Part shown: positions 1 to 9,240 of the stretch, piece by piece
Layout of the letters: each line of letters begins with the position of its first letter
Position numbering within the stretch: the stretch's first letter is position 1
The notes under the pieces: model-generated
What the model saw: only the letters and a program-made list of their open reading frames with translations
Databases searched by the model: none
Told to the model about the DNA's origin: nothing
Made by a program: the position numbers and the translations under genes
Assembly: GCA_016708305.1 (NCBI GenBank)
Contig: JADJGB010000010.1
Location: 496,001 to 560,000 of the forward strand
DNA from: Sphingobacteriales bacterium
GTDB lineage: Bacteria > Bacteroidota > Bacteroidia > Chitinophagales > Chitinophagaceae
Direction of reading: 5' to 3'
Length of the DNA: 64,000 bases

Positions 1-1811
1 TCTTATCTCCTTCTTTTTATGGGAAAGTGTATGTGTTGACTCCTTCTGGTTTTGCTTATGAGGTAGATGGCAACGGCTTTAACGGTGCTTCCTGGAATTT
101 TTTCAGCAACAACAAAGGATCCAAGTTGGCTGATGGCTCACCTTCTTATCAGAGTTATTCTTATTCATCAGTAGCTCCAGGACCTGCAAACATGATTGCA
201 AACTTCCACGATCCGCGTACACCTGATAATGGAACTATTGATTTTACTAATAAAATATTCTACAATAAGCCCAATGCAGATTTACCTGTGAGTGCTAAAG
301 CATATTTCAGCAATGTTTCTCAGGCTCCTACAACCTGGCTTAAACCTGTAGCTTCAACACCCGATTTTAATATTACTGGTCTGAGTGCGAACTGTGGTGG
401 CCAATTTAAGTTTACCCCGACCAGTAACGGTACGTATCGCATCGCATTGGATGTGGGCAATAATACTAGTTTTGATGATGATGTGGATGTATTGCTTACC
501 GGACAGGCTGTGGGAGGCCAAATCAATACAGTACAGTGGGATGGTAAAAATGGACTTGATAGTACCGTAAGTTTTGGAACTGTAGTTAAGGCCAAGATAT
601 CCATATCGCTACCTACTTCCGAAGTGCATTTCCCTTTTATAGATGTGGAAACGAATCAGTATGGAATAAAAATACAAAGCCTTAGTAGCGATTATTCCAG
701 CTATGTGGGAAATACTGTTTATTGGAACGATGCCGAATTGACTGGTGGTATTGCTCCTTCTCCACTGATCAACAAAAGTGCTGGAGCGAACAGTACAACT
801 AATGGTCACATTTGGTATGGTACAACTGATGGCCCAGATGATAATAGTTATGGTAACAACAAAATGTTGGATACCTGGGCATTTCTGGGTGGCAGTGTGC
901 AGAATCTTGGCGACATCACACTTTGCCGCATTATTAGTGGCAATGTATGGCCGGATAGGGATCAATTAACAGATGGTAAGATAGATAATGAATACACTAA
1001 TAATGGTGAAACGAAAATAGATGGGTATGATAAATTGCCAAGCGGATTGAAAGCCGTACTAGTAAATAAAGCTACCGGCAAGGTTATACAAGTTGTGCCG
1101 GTGGATGGAGGAACTTATGTGTTTTCTAATATAGCGGACAATGCATCGGGCTATACTGTAGTGTTGACCAATGCAACAGTAATTGTAGGCGATCCAGCTC
1201 CTGGATCTTCCTTGCCTGCCACCTGGACTCAGGTGGGTTCCGGCTTTGGAAATACATCTTCCGGGACAAACGGCACCATTACTATTCCACCTGTAACTTC
1301 TAGCACAAATTCGATCACTGATGCCAATTTTGCGATTTACAGTGCCACTACATTACCCATCAGTTTTGGAAGTTTCAGCGCAGAAATTGTAAACGGGCAG
1401 TTGCTGGTAAACTGGAGCACCATTACTGAAACCAACAACAGCTATTTTGATATAGAAGTTTCAAAAGACGGTAAAAACTTCACTTCTATGGGTAAAGTGG
1501 ACTCTAAAGCAACAAATGGCAACTCAACAGTTGCCTTAAATTATGAGTTCTCGGCCACCGGTACTGCTGCTGCAGTGTTGGGTTCTTCACTAATGGCTTT
1601 GGCATTGGCAGGTTTTGGATTCAAAAGAAAAAATAAGACATTATATGCATTGGCTCTGGTTTGTGGACTGAGTGTTTTAGGTGCTGCATCTTGTACAAAA
1701 AATGATTTGAGCAAGACAGATGACAGTAGCAAGTTGTTTGTACGCATCAAGCAGGTGGACAAAGACGGTAGCATTAGCTACAGTAAAGTGATTCAGGCTG
1801 TAAAAAAATAA
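1..1811 (+). CDS. C-terminal part of a large surface/adhesin-like protein (5' end outside window)
   Basis: The frame is already open at the first base, so the start lies outside the window; about 600 residues are visible. The visible part is rich in N, G, T and S, as expected of an exported Bacteroidota surface protein. It holds a region resembling an SdrD-B/CnaB-type carboxypeptidase fold (GNVWPDRDQLTDGKID, then GLKAVLVNKATGKVIQVV) and ends with the common pre-sorting matrix (TLPISFGSFSAEIVNGQLL ... NSYFDIEVSKDGKNF). Unusually, two hydrophobic segments (LGSSLMALALAGFGF and LYALALVCGLSVLGA, the second followed by SC) lie inside this last domain, before its normal final strand (LFVRIKQVDKDGSISYSKV). 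Ligand and role are unknown. A strong terminator follows. The domain names are from pattern recognition only. Confidence 0.7.
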   Translation, partial: LSPSFYGKVYVLTPSGFAYEVDGNGFNGASWNFFSNNKGSKLADGSPSYQSYSYSSVAPGPANMIANFHDPRTPDNGTIDFTNKIFYNKPNADLPVSAKAYFSNVSQAPTTWLKPVASTPDFNITGLSANCGGQFKFTPTSNGTYRIALDVGNNTSFDDDVDVLLTGQAVGGQINTVQWDGKNGLDSTVSFGTVVKAKISISLPTSEVHFPFIDVETNQYGIKIQSLSSDYSSYVGNTVYWNDAELTGGIAPSPLINKSAGANSTTNGHIWYGTTDGPDDNSYGNNKMLDTWAFLGGSVQNLGDITLCRIISGNVWPDRDQLTDGKIDNEYTNNGETKIDGYDKLPSGLKAVLVNKATGKVIQVVPVDGGTYVFSNIADNASGYTVVLTNATVIVGDPAPGSSLPATWTQVGSGFGNTSSGTNGTITIPPVTSSTNSITDANFAIYSATTLPISFGSFSAEIVNGQLLVNWSTITETNNSYFDIEVSKDGKNFTSMGKVDSKATNGNSTVALNYEFSATGTAAAVLGSSLMALALAGFGFKRKNKTLYALALVCGLSVLGAASCTKNDLSKTDDSSKLFVRIKQVDKDGSISYSKVIQAVKK

Positions 1812-1831
1812 TAGAATATCATATTGATTTC

Positions 1832-1869
1832 AAAGAAAAAGGCAGCTCAATAGGGCTGCCTTTTTCTTT
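1832..1869 (+). terminator. Rho-independent terminator, perfect 15-bp stem
   Basis: AAAGAAAAAGGCAGC pairs perfectly with GCTGCCTTTTTCTTT across an 8-base loop. It sits 20 bases after the stop of the surface-protein gene. The A-rich and T-rich arms make it usable from either strand. Confidence 0.85.
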
Positions 1870-1938
1870 ATTCTGTCAATCGGAAATTTGTAAGATCAAA
1901 TAATAAAAATACGCTGAACTATCATAAGTGATGACTGG

Positions 1939-2241
1939 CTAAAAATGCATTTGGCAAAATTTTTTCCAATCCGAATGCTTCTTTACAAAAGCAAAAATTT
2001 ATGGGCAATAAGGCTGCATGAGCCAACCTTCCTTTTCCAAATAGATCAAGGTTTTTTCTACCAGGGCTGCTGCAGCACCAGTACCGGCAAGTGCTGGGGC
2101 TACCTCAGTGTGCATCAAAGAAATCGTATTGTCATGCTGCACTTCATAATTTATGAAGGCCAATTGATTGTCGATTTTCATTTCGAACTGGTTTGCAGAT
2201 TCATTCCGAACAAGTGGAATATTTTCAAAGGCTGGCTTCAT
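1939..2241 (-). pseudogene. Small GNAT-type N-acetyltransferase (YjdJ/COG2388-like) with an in-frame TAA
   Basis: The open part encodes 80 residues of the short one-domain GNAT family, with the acetyl-CoA-binding motif (VAPALAGTGAAAALVEK) and the end motif GWLMQPYCP. Members of this family normally continue with a few aromatic and basic residues. Directly after CP there is a TAA (1999-2001), and the same frame then continues as IFAFVKKHSDWKKF before a TAG at 1939-1941. The continuation matches the usual family end with the stop replacing one aromatic residue, so I give the full-length span. It is either a nonsense mutation or a base-call error. The acetyl acceptor is unknown. The gene is monocistronic, with convergent flanks. 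Confidence 0.7.
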
Positions 2242-2285
2242 ATTCTTTTTTTTGAGATAAGGTAAAGTTCTAAACTTTTCCCAAC

Positions 2286-2642
2286 CTACAGCGAAGGATT
2301 GTCAATAAAATGTGTTTGTGTATCCGTTTGTGCATCAGCCCAATTTGATTTTAGTTCTTTGAATTTTATACGGATATACTCCTCATCCATCAAATGAAAT
2401 GCAATAACTGCAGCATCTGGATGAAGCAATTCTGCCAACTTTTGTAATTTGTTATAATCGGAAACCGGAATGGCTTTATCTAAAATTAGCAAATCAAAAT
2501 GCTGTCTATTAAAATGATCAATGGCTGTTTCAATAATGTGTTCAAATTGAAAAGTAACTCCTTTGTTCTCCATTTCCAATTTTTTCAATAGGCTGGTATC
2601 TGCACTAGCCGCTACTACTAAATATGCTTTTAACGTTTTCAT
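2286..2642 (-). CDS. Receiver-like single-domain protein
   Basis: This 118-residue protein has the alternating beta/alpha pattern of a response-regulator receiver. A hydrophobic first strand (KAYLVVAAS) is followed by the strand-3 motif HFDLLILDKAIPV, whose Asp aligns with the usual phosphoacceptor, and by a strand-4 segment AAVIAFHL. The acidic pair expected after the first strand is absent (AASADT instead) and no output domain follows. It may therefore be a degenerate receiver that does not bind Mg2+ normally. No sensor kinase is nearby. The fold assignment is inference from pattern; a plain hypothetical protein is the alternative. Confidence 0.5.
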   Translation of the reverse strand: MKTLKAYLVVAASADTSLLKKLEMENKGVTFQFEHIIETAIDHFNRQHFDLLILDKAIPVSDYNKLQKLAELLHPDAAVIAFHLMDEEYIRIKFKELKSNWADAQTDTQTHFIDNPSL

Positions 2643-2859
2643 GCTTTATATTTCCTTTTTTTCAAAGCTACAATACGATTTCAACTGAGTCGATAATATA
2701 GATTAAGCCTAGTATTGGAATGCCGAAAAGGTGAAACAATCAAGTAAAATAATTGCCTTGTTTTATTACTATTTGTAAAAGTTCAAACAACATTGTTTCA
2801 AAATTAGCCTGCATCTTAATTTTTGTGTTATTTCTTCAGTATCTATTTCTTTCAGGCAA

Positions 2860-4506
2860 TCATTCAACTTTTTCCACCACAATCATTCCTTTGTTTTTCA
2901 TTTTTGCGATGATCGAATTCCATCTCGGTATTTTCAGCTCAAAGGGTTTCGAAAAGTGATAGAGCAAAATACCAAAGGTCAATAAGATTCCAAACAATGT
3001 AACCATTCCAAAAATTTCTTTACCGGCAAGCAATAAGGATTGAAGGTACACTTTACCGTAAAGCATCCCGGAGGCGGCTTGTGCTGCTTCAATGGTGGAG
3101 GCACCTGCTTTTATTGCTACAGATTGTATCTGGTTGACTGCGGCACCGGTGGAAACTGCGTCCATTTTGGAGGCAGATTTCGAAATGTAATCCAATACCA
3201 AATCGTGTGACCAATGCCCAATGAAAGCCGAAAACAATATTCCTCCTAATACATTTCGGGCAATGGCTACTATAAATAAAGCCTGTGGAAATAATTCAAA
3301 AGAAACATTTTTCATCATATATTTTGCTACTCCCACGTATATCAACACATTGCCTAAACCTCTGAAAAAATAAGGAAAATAGAAAATCGACTCATTTGCC
3401 AACGCACTGAATGAAAAGTACAATAGCCCATGATAAATTGTGACCGAAGCAAAACCCAATGCAAAAAGGATATTAAATGAACCATTGATTTTTAGAAACC
3501 AATAATAACAGAAAATACCACCTACAAGGACCCCTCCTAATATATACAAATTGAGAGCGACAGAATGTAAATCATCTAGCTTTACTATTGCCGATGTAAT
3601 TGGTGTAAGAATACTACCGCTGGTATTGAGAAATATTTGTAAGAACAAAATCAACACAATGGAATTGCTTACATTTCTAAACCCAAAAACTTTTGGCAGA
3701 ATAAAAGCTCTTTTTTTATTCCGTGTTCTTATCAAAACCAAGAGTAAGAAAATGCCTGCAAGCAGGGATGCCAGAATTATTTTTTTGGAGTGAAACCAAT
3801 CAAGTGTCTGGCCAAAAATGAAAATGTAAGTAAGCAGGGCAAATAGTACCGTCCAGTTTAAAATCCCCAACCAATCTATTCCAAAAAGAGGTAGTGGTTT
3901 CATAAATCGGAAAGGGCGCATTAGCATCAAGCCAAACAGTATTTGTACACTTAGAACAATGGCCATCAGATAATACATCAATTTCCAATCAGCAATTTCG
4001 GACAGATAAACTGCTACGAAACCAGAAAGTTGAACACAAACCAGGACTATGGTATAAACTACAGAAAAGAAAACGCCAAAATCTCTACTAGGGGTAATGA
4101 TGAGTTGAATACTGCTCAAGCACTCAAAAGTGCCTATCATTTTGAAAAACCCCATTACAAAACCTGCTATTATAAGCACTGACATGAATTTTGTATGAAG
4201 ACAGATGAGCAATGAAATTAAAACAATAAGCGTACTGCCAATCAGCGTTTGTTGGGAAGTAAACCGAAATTTAAATCGAAATAGCAAGGGAAATGCCATT
4301 GTCATACCCAACATAGAAGCCTGAAATGCAAACAACAAATCTTCTTTATAAAGTTGTTCAGATCCGACCACATCGCCCATTAAAGACAAATAGGTGGGCG
4401 ACGAGAACTGAAATGCTAATGCAAAAAGTAGCAATAAAATAAATCTTAAAGAATCTGGCACCCAGTCTTTGAATGCCATAATTCTATATTTTGATTGTGG
4501 GTGCAT
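2860..4506 (-). CDS. MFS multidrug efflux pump, DHA2 (EmrB/FarB-like), 14 TM
   Basis: This 548-residue, very hydrophobic protein has about fourteen membrane segments, the size and layout of the 14-TM DHA2 drug:H+ antiporters. It is the last gene of a minus-strand set that begins with an AraC regulator and continues with TolC and HlyD genes, i.e. a complete tripartite EmrAB-TolC-like exporter spanning both membranes. The start used lies six bases downstream of the hlyD stop; an internal Met (MAFKDWVPDSL, nine codons in) is an equally good start. The reading frame is intact. Substrate is not predictable; lipophilic drugs, bile-like compounds or fatty acids are usual for the family. Confidence 0.85.
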   Translation of the reverse strand: MHPQSKYRIMAFKDWVPDSLRFILLLLFALAFQFSSPTYLSLMGDVVGSEQLYKEDLLFAFQASMLGMTMAFPLLFRFKFRFTSQQTLIGSTLIVLISLLICLHTKFMSVLIIAGFVMGFFKMIGTFECLSSIQLIITPSRDFGVFFSVVYTIVLVCVQLSGFVAVYLSEIADWKLMYYLMAIVLSVQILFGLMLMRPFRFMKPLPLFGIDWLGILNWTVLFALLTYIFIFGQTLDWFHSKKIILASLLAGIFLLLVLIRTRNKKRAFILPKVFGFRNVSNSIVLILFLQIFLNTSGSILTPITSAIVKLDDLHSVALNLYILGGVLVGGIFCYYWFLKINGSFNILFALGFASVTIYHGLLYFSFSALANESIFYFPYFFRGLGNVLIYVGVAKYMMKNVSFELFPQALFIVAIARNVLGGILFSAFIGHWSHDLVLDYISKSASKMDAVSTGAAVNQIQSVAIKAGASTIEAAQAASGMLYGKVYLQSLLLAGKEIFGMVTLFGILLTFGILLYHFSKPFELKIPRWNSIIAKMKNKGMIVVEKVE

Positions 4507-4511
4507 CTTGC

Positions 4512-5557
4512 TTAGTTTAAATGTATTACAGCGTTCATTCCGGCCTTTAGTTTGTCATAGATTGCTGCATCCATAGTATTAGAAAATACAATACGAACAG
4601 GAATTCTTTGTTGCACCTTCACGAAATTTCCGGTTGCATTATCCGTAGGAACCAAAGAGAAAACTGACCCGGTAGCCGAAGCGGTGTTTTCTACTGTACC
4701 TGTCAATACCGTATTGGGAAGGGCATCAATCTTAATTCTTACTGTTTGTCCCTGTTTTACCGAAGCCAATTGTTTTTCTTTGAAATTGGCCGTAATCCAT
4801 TTGTTGCTGTTATCTACCACCGTTGCCAGTTGCTGACCTTGTTGTACTAATGATCCTTCAAGAATATTTTTTCTACCCATTTGACCATCACAGGGAGCAA
4901 CAACTATCGTGTATTTTAAATTCAGTTCTGCAATAGCCAATTGTGCTTTCGCTCTTTTTATTGCGGCTTCGTTTACATGAACACGGGCACCTACTTCGTT
5001 TACAGAAAGGTTAGCGCCTTGTTTTGCACTTTCCAAAGCCACAACTCTTGCTTTCAAGGCATCGTATTCGGATTTTACCTGATCAAATTGTTGTTGCATA
5101 ACCGACTCTTCCTGTAAAAGTTTTTTATAACGGGAATAGTTTTTTTCGGCATTCCATAGTCGAGCTTTCGTTTCTTCGATGTTGGCATCCGAAACATTTA
5201 CCGAATTTTGTGCTGTATTTACTGAGGAATTTGTAACAGTTTTTCCAGCTACGGCATCCATCAGCCCGGCTTCTGCCAATTCTTTTTGAGCCAGATAGTC
5301 GGTATTGTCGATGATCACCAAAGTATCTCCTTTTTTAACTTTCTGAAATTCGGTAAATCGAACTTCCTGAATGTATCCGCCCACACGGGCATTCACAGGA
5401 GAAATTAATTGCTGTACCTGGGCATCGTCGGTATAAGATGCTGTATTAAAATTGAAAAAATGGTTAAGGCCGTAAACGACTACTCCGATGGCTACTGCTC
5501 CTATTCCCCAGGCAACTATTTTGCTGGATAAATTGTTTTTGTTGTTGTATTGCTCAT
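4512..5557 (-). pseudogene. HlyD/EmrA-family periplasmic adaptor with a 5' frameshift
   Basis: This is the adaptor that links the inner-membrane pump to TolC. It has an N-terminal membrane anchor (WGIGAVAIGVVVYGL), then TASYTDDAQV and the half-lipoyl motif ARVGGYIQEVRF, a long alpha-helical hairpin, the second lipoyl half (YTIVVAPCDGQMG) and a beta-barrel domain ending in AGMNAVIHLN. The natural start ATG overlaps the tolC stop as TAATG at 5555-5559, and its first codons read MSNTTTK. The frame then breaks in a run of A near 5535; adding one A gives MSNTTTKNNLSSKIVAWG and joins the remaining frame. Without repair only an internal GTG start (5396) is available, which would delete the anchor. 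The break sits in a homopolymer, so sequencing error is as likely as real loss. Confidence 0.8.
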
Positions 5558-6894
5558 TATTTTAAATTTCCTGTTGTTTTTAATATTTGATAATAATTAA
5601 AAGTGATTTGGGTTTTGGCTTGTTCCAGTCTCAATTGACTGGTTAGCAGACTGTTGCTGGCATCCATCAAATCAGTGATTAATGCCATTTGTTCTTGGTA
5701 GCTGTTTGACACACGACGGTAGTTTTCCTGAGCCAATTCATTTTCTTTTTCAATCGACGCCTGTTGGTCTTTTGCTTCCTGAAAAATTACAAAAGATTCA
5801 TGTACCGCCTGATTGATGTGTTCTTTTGAAATCCTGTCGGCAGTTTTTGCCTCCATCAACTGAATATTGGCTTTTTGCTTTTTGTGTTTATTGTTGTACA
5901 AACTACTAAGGTTATAGTTAATCTTTATGCCAGCTGTGAAAATGTTGGCATAAAGATCCAAAGCCGGTATGTCGTAAATAAACGGGCGATTGAGATTGTT
6001 TGCAGCATAAAGAGATACCTGTGGCAATTGATTTGCCTTCACCATTTTTATATTCTTTTCCGCAAGTTGAATTTGCAGCGCACTTATTTTATTTTCTGGA
6101 TTATTTGTTGATGCTTCCAATTTCAAACGCTCCATATTTTGAGGATGTTCTCCCTGCATAATATCTGGATTTAATGGTTTCACCGGAAAAATGATGGTGG
6201 AATCAGGAAGATTTAGTGTTTCTATCATGCGGTGGTTCCAGATCTTAATTCGGTTGTTGAGTTTCAATAAAGCCAGCTCAAAATTGGCTACCAACAATTC
6301 ATTTCTCACATAATCACTTTTTAGCACCAAACCTGCTTTGTATCTGTTTTCAATTTTTTTCAATAGGGCTTTACTTTGTTGGATATTACTTTCATAGACC
6401 TTTCTTTGCTGCATCATCGTATGGAGGTCGAGCAGGTAGCCCGCTAAAATAAGTTTCACATCCTGTGCAGATTTTTCGTAGTTGATATGTGAAATTTCTT
6501 CCTGAATTTTCGACATAGAGATGGCATTGTTGATCTTTCCGCCAGAGTAGAGCAGATAGGCTGCCTGAATGCTGAAGCTGTTGGAAAAATGTGGCATGTC
6601 ATACCATCCATCGGGCATGCCGCTGTTTAAACCAATAATTCCGATATTGGAAATATATCCTAGGGACAAGCCGGTTTCCAACATAGGCAGTTTGGCCGTT
6701 TTGGTGTCTGCTGTTTGGGCAGCACTTTCGTCTATTGCCAGTTTGGATAATTGTAACTGGGTACTTTGTTTTTCAGCCAGTTCAAAAAGCTCTCGTGTAC
6801 CGATACGCAAAGTGTCGTTTTGAGCTTGAATTTTTGTGCTGATAAAGATCAAAAATAAGAACACTAAAGAACTGGCTATTTGTCTGTTTATCAT
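5557..6894 (-). CDS. TolC-family outer-membrane efflux channel
   Basis: This protein of about 445 residues starts with a clear signal peptide (MINRQIASSLVFLFLIF ... QAQ); this ATG is preferred over one 21 codons upstream because the signal peptide begins here. It shows the two-fold repeated helical pattern of OEP proteins, e.g. LLKKIENRYKAGLVLKSDY in the first repeat and ENYRRVSNSYQEQMALITDL in the second. It forms the outer-membrane duct for the adaptor and MFS pump encoded directly downstream, with stop and start codons overlapping. The reading frame is intact. Confidence 0.88.
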   Translation of the reverse strand: MINRQIASSLVFLFLIFISTKIQAQNDTLRIGTRELFELAEKQSTQLQLSKLAIDESAAQTADTKTAKLPMLETGLSLGYISNIGIIGLNSGMPDGWYDMPHFSNSFSIQAAYLLYSGGKINNAISMSKIQEEISHINYEKSAQDVKLILAGYLLDLHTMMQQRKVYESNIQQSKALLKKIENRYKAGLVLKSDYVRNELLVANFELALLKLNNRIKIWNHRMIETLNLPDSTIIFPVKPLNPDIMQGEHPQNMERLKLEASTNNPENKISALQIQLAEKNIKMVKANQLPQVSLYAANNLNRPFIYDIPALDLYANIFTAGIKINYNLSSLYNNKHKKQKANIQLMEAKTADRISKEHINQAVHESFVIFQEAKDQQASIEKENELAQENYRRVSNSYQEQMALITDLMDASNSLLTSQLRLEQAKTQITFNYYQILKTTGNLK

Positions 6895-6974
6895 CTTTCT
6901 TAAAATTTTATGCAAAATAACGGCAGTAAAATGAAGAAAAGAATAGCAGAAAGTCATTCGAATATGTCTAAAAG

Positions 6975-7865
6975 TTAGTTTTCTTGATGACGGTATTGCA
7001 AAGGAGAATGGCCCGTATATTTTTTAAAAAAATGGCTGAAATGAAACTGATCGGAAAAGTTAAGCTGTTCGGCAATATTCCCAATGGTATTTTTTGGATG
7101 ATCCAATAGGACTTTGGCTTCCATTACTACCATTTCGGTAATAAAATCCCTCGCCGACTTGCCGGTTTTTTTTCGAAGTATTTGGGTGAGGTATTTGGGA
7201 TTCACATTTAGCTTTTCTGCATAGAAATGGACTTCCCTATTCTCTTTAAACGATTTGGGCAGCAGGGTGAGAAATCTATACACTAAGTCTTTTTGGTAGA
7301 TGGATTTAATTTGTTTTTCCTCTGTTTCAGTGAAGGAAATCAAGTGCAAAATAATTGCTTGAAACAGTAGTACTATGATGGATTGCTGGGTTTTCGTATT
7401 TTCGGAATGCTTTAGTTTATCTTGAATTAATTCAATGGAGGAAATAGCAAAGTGGGCATCTTTCCCTGAAAGGGATAACTTGGTACATGCCTCACTGTCA
7501 AAAAATGAAAAAAGCTGTAACTGTTTTTGAAAAAATCCTGAATCAAAAAGATATTGCGGTGTAAATAAAAGTGCAAAATATTCCACTTTATTTTGAAAAC
7601 TAAATTGTTTAATGGCAGAAGGAGGAATGATGATCAAATCGTTTTCTGCGAGTTCGTATTTAAATAAATTGATGTTGAGATTCAGTTTCCCTTTCGTTAC
7701 TATAATTACTGAAAAATGTTGAGATCTAAAGAATTTACTTTCTATTGAATGATTCTGATTTTCATAAGCATTGTGCAAGATCGCAATTCCTTCTACCTGA
7801 TGTTGAATTTGCAGATTGGAAAGAATTTCTGAAAGTTCCAGGGTAAGTAAATTTTCCGGGGTCAT
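6975..7865 (-). CDS. AraC-family transcriptional regulator of the efflux operon
   Basis: This 296-residue protein has a cupin-like N-terminal sensing part and a C-terminal AraC double helix-turn-helix. The first HTH is around HFYAEKLNVNPKYLTQILRK and the second around NTIGNIAEQLNFSDQFHFS, followed by the signature FFKKYTGHSPLQYR. It is encoded first, 81 bases before the tolC start, on the same strand as tolC-hlyD-MFS, so local control of that pump is likely; AraC regulators in this position usually respond to a pump substrate. An IS3-family element ends only about 40 bases upstream of its ATG and must have replaced or altered the native promoter. Confidence 0.85.
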   Translation of the reverse strand: MTPENLLTLELSEILSNLQIQHQVEGIAILHNAYENQNHSIESKFFRSQHFSVIIVTKGKLNLNINLFKYELAENDLIIIPPSAIKQFSFQNKVEYFALLFTPQYLFDSGFFQKQLQLFSFFDSEACTKLSLSGKDAHFAISSIELIQDKLKHSENTKTQQSIIVLLFQAIILHLISFTETEEKQIKSIYQKDLVYRFLTLLPKSFKENREVHFYAEKLNVNPKYLTQILRKKTGKSARDFITEMVVMEAKVLLDHPKNTIGNIAEQLNFSDQFHFSHFFKKYTGHSPLQYRHQEN

Positions 7866-7949
7866 AATTGCAAAGTAAGTACTTCAGTAAAGGTAAACAA
7901 TATAGTACCCCCATTTCTTTAGACCACTTTTACTCATTTCTTAGTTGTT

Positions 7950-8838
7950 TTAAGCTGCATTCAAATATAGGTATTGAGGCTTTTGCCGGTTTATTCCCTG
8001 ATGGGCTTTAAAGTGGTATTTTTCAATCCACTTCTTTATACCGATATACAAACTTATTCCATCTGCTGCCGGGTTTAAATGAAGTGCTGGTATTTTATGG
8101 TGCGCCAAAACCTTTCGATATATATATTGTCCAAAGCGCTGCCTTTGCCATCCATACTTATTTTTATTCCTGCTCTTTTAAATATTCTACATACAATTTG
8201 CAAGTAAACTGACTGCCTTGGTCGCTATTGATTATTTCTGGTTTGCCATGTGTACTTTTTGCTTGTTTCAATACTTGCAAACTGCTTTCTGCATCTAAGG
8301 TATTGCTTAGGCCCCAGCCAACAATGTACCTGCTGTAAACATCAATAACAGCGGTTAAATACATGAACCCTTTGCGCATGGGTACATAGGTAATATCTAT
8401 TTCCCAAACCTGATTGCTGCGTTCTATTGTCAAATCTTTAAGCAGATAAGGATGCACATATTCATTGTTTTTCCATTTTGTAAGATGCCTGCGAGGATAG
8501 ATGGGGCGTATGTTTGCCAGGCGCATCAGTCTGCGTATGCGTTCGTAGCTTGCCTGTATTCCTTGTTCTTCAAGCATTGATTGCATCGTAAGTACTCCTG
8601 CTGTTGGCTCTTCCAAAATATGTTTGTCCATTATTTGCATGATACTAAGATTTTCTTCGCTCTCACCTTTGGGGTTGTAATATACCGTTGATCTGTTGAT
8701 ATCCAGCAAATCGCATTGCTTTCTGATGCTAAGGTATTCATCCTTAGATACCAGCAATCGCTGATCTACAGTATCCCTAATTTGATTAAGTTTTTTTTTT
8801 AAAATCTCTTTCCATTTGCAGCTCACCAATTTTTGCAT
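7950..8838 (-). pseudogene. IS3-family transposase OrfB (DDE), two frameshifts
   Basis: This is the integrase-like catalytic subunit. Visible are a helical N-terminus with the HTH_21-like segment (AGVLTMQSMLEEQGIQASY), the first catalytic Asp in VWEIDITYVPM, the second in IINSDQGSQFT and, after one frame change, the Glu in LDNIYIERFWRTIKY. The open frame stops after LKEQE near 8164; adding one A to the AAAA run gives LKRAGIKISMDGKG. A second break near 8065 (a T run) must be repaired to read LNPAADGISLYIGIKK to the end at NAA. So the catalytic triad is complete but split over frames. Confidence 0.85.
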
Positions 8839-9060
8839 ACAGCTTGCTTACATCTACTTCCGGCTCTGAGGCCGAACTGGGTAGCTTATGGTCAAAAACT
8901 GAGGCAGATTTTTCTAAAACTCCTGCTTCCATTGCGAAATTTGATTGGGATGCAGGTCATACTTTACCGCAAGACCGGATAGCGTTTCCCGTTCACGAAG
9001 TGCCTCAAGGGCTACTTTGGCCTTAAAGGCCGAATCGAATTTTCTACGAGTCTGTTTCAT
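8786..9060 (-). pseudogene. IS3-family OrfA (HTH protein), one frameshift
   Basis: It starts MKQTRRKFDSAFKAKVALEA, typical of IS3 OrfA, with the HTH part LSGLAVKYDLHPNQISQWK. The frame breaks after KQEF near 8913; one added T gives FLEKSASVFDHKL and the frame then runs to the OrfA/OrfB junction. That junction is a run of ten A (8791-8800 as T on the plus strand), the expected place for programmed frameshifting to make the OrfAB transposase. As read, OrfB is +1 to OrfA; one more A in the run would give the usual -1 relation. Confidence 0.8.
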
Positions 9061-9240
9061 AATTTCACTTGTTTAAAGTTATTAAATTTCAACTTAACAA
9101 GTGGTCTTATTTTGTGAGGGTATTATAACTATCCCGCCCCACCTTAAACCGTGCTATCAGTCATAGCCTGGCTACTGCAGAAACTATATTAGAGATTAGC
9201 AAATATTACTCAACTTTTTTGGCTGGCAAATGCTGTGATA

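Larger units (their letters stand above)
7905..9123 (-). mobile_element. IS3-family insertion sequence (about 1.22 kb), TATA target repeat
   Basis: The ends are imperfect inverted repeats of about 26 bases, both reading TACCC inward near the tip and AAGACCACTT or TAGACCACTT further in. A TATA occurs at each flank (7901-7904 and 9124-9127), giving a 4-bp target duplication, although the palindromic sequence makes the exact boundary uncertain by a base. Inside are orfA and orfB with the DDE transposase. Four frame breaks in A or T runs make this copy inactive as read. It sits just before the araC-type gene, transcribed in the same direction. Confidence 0.85.
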
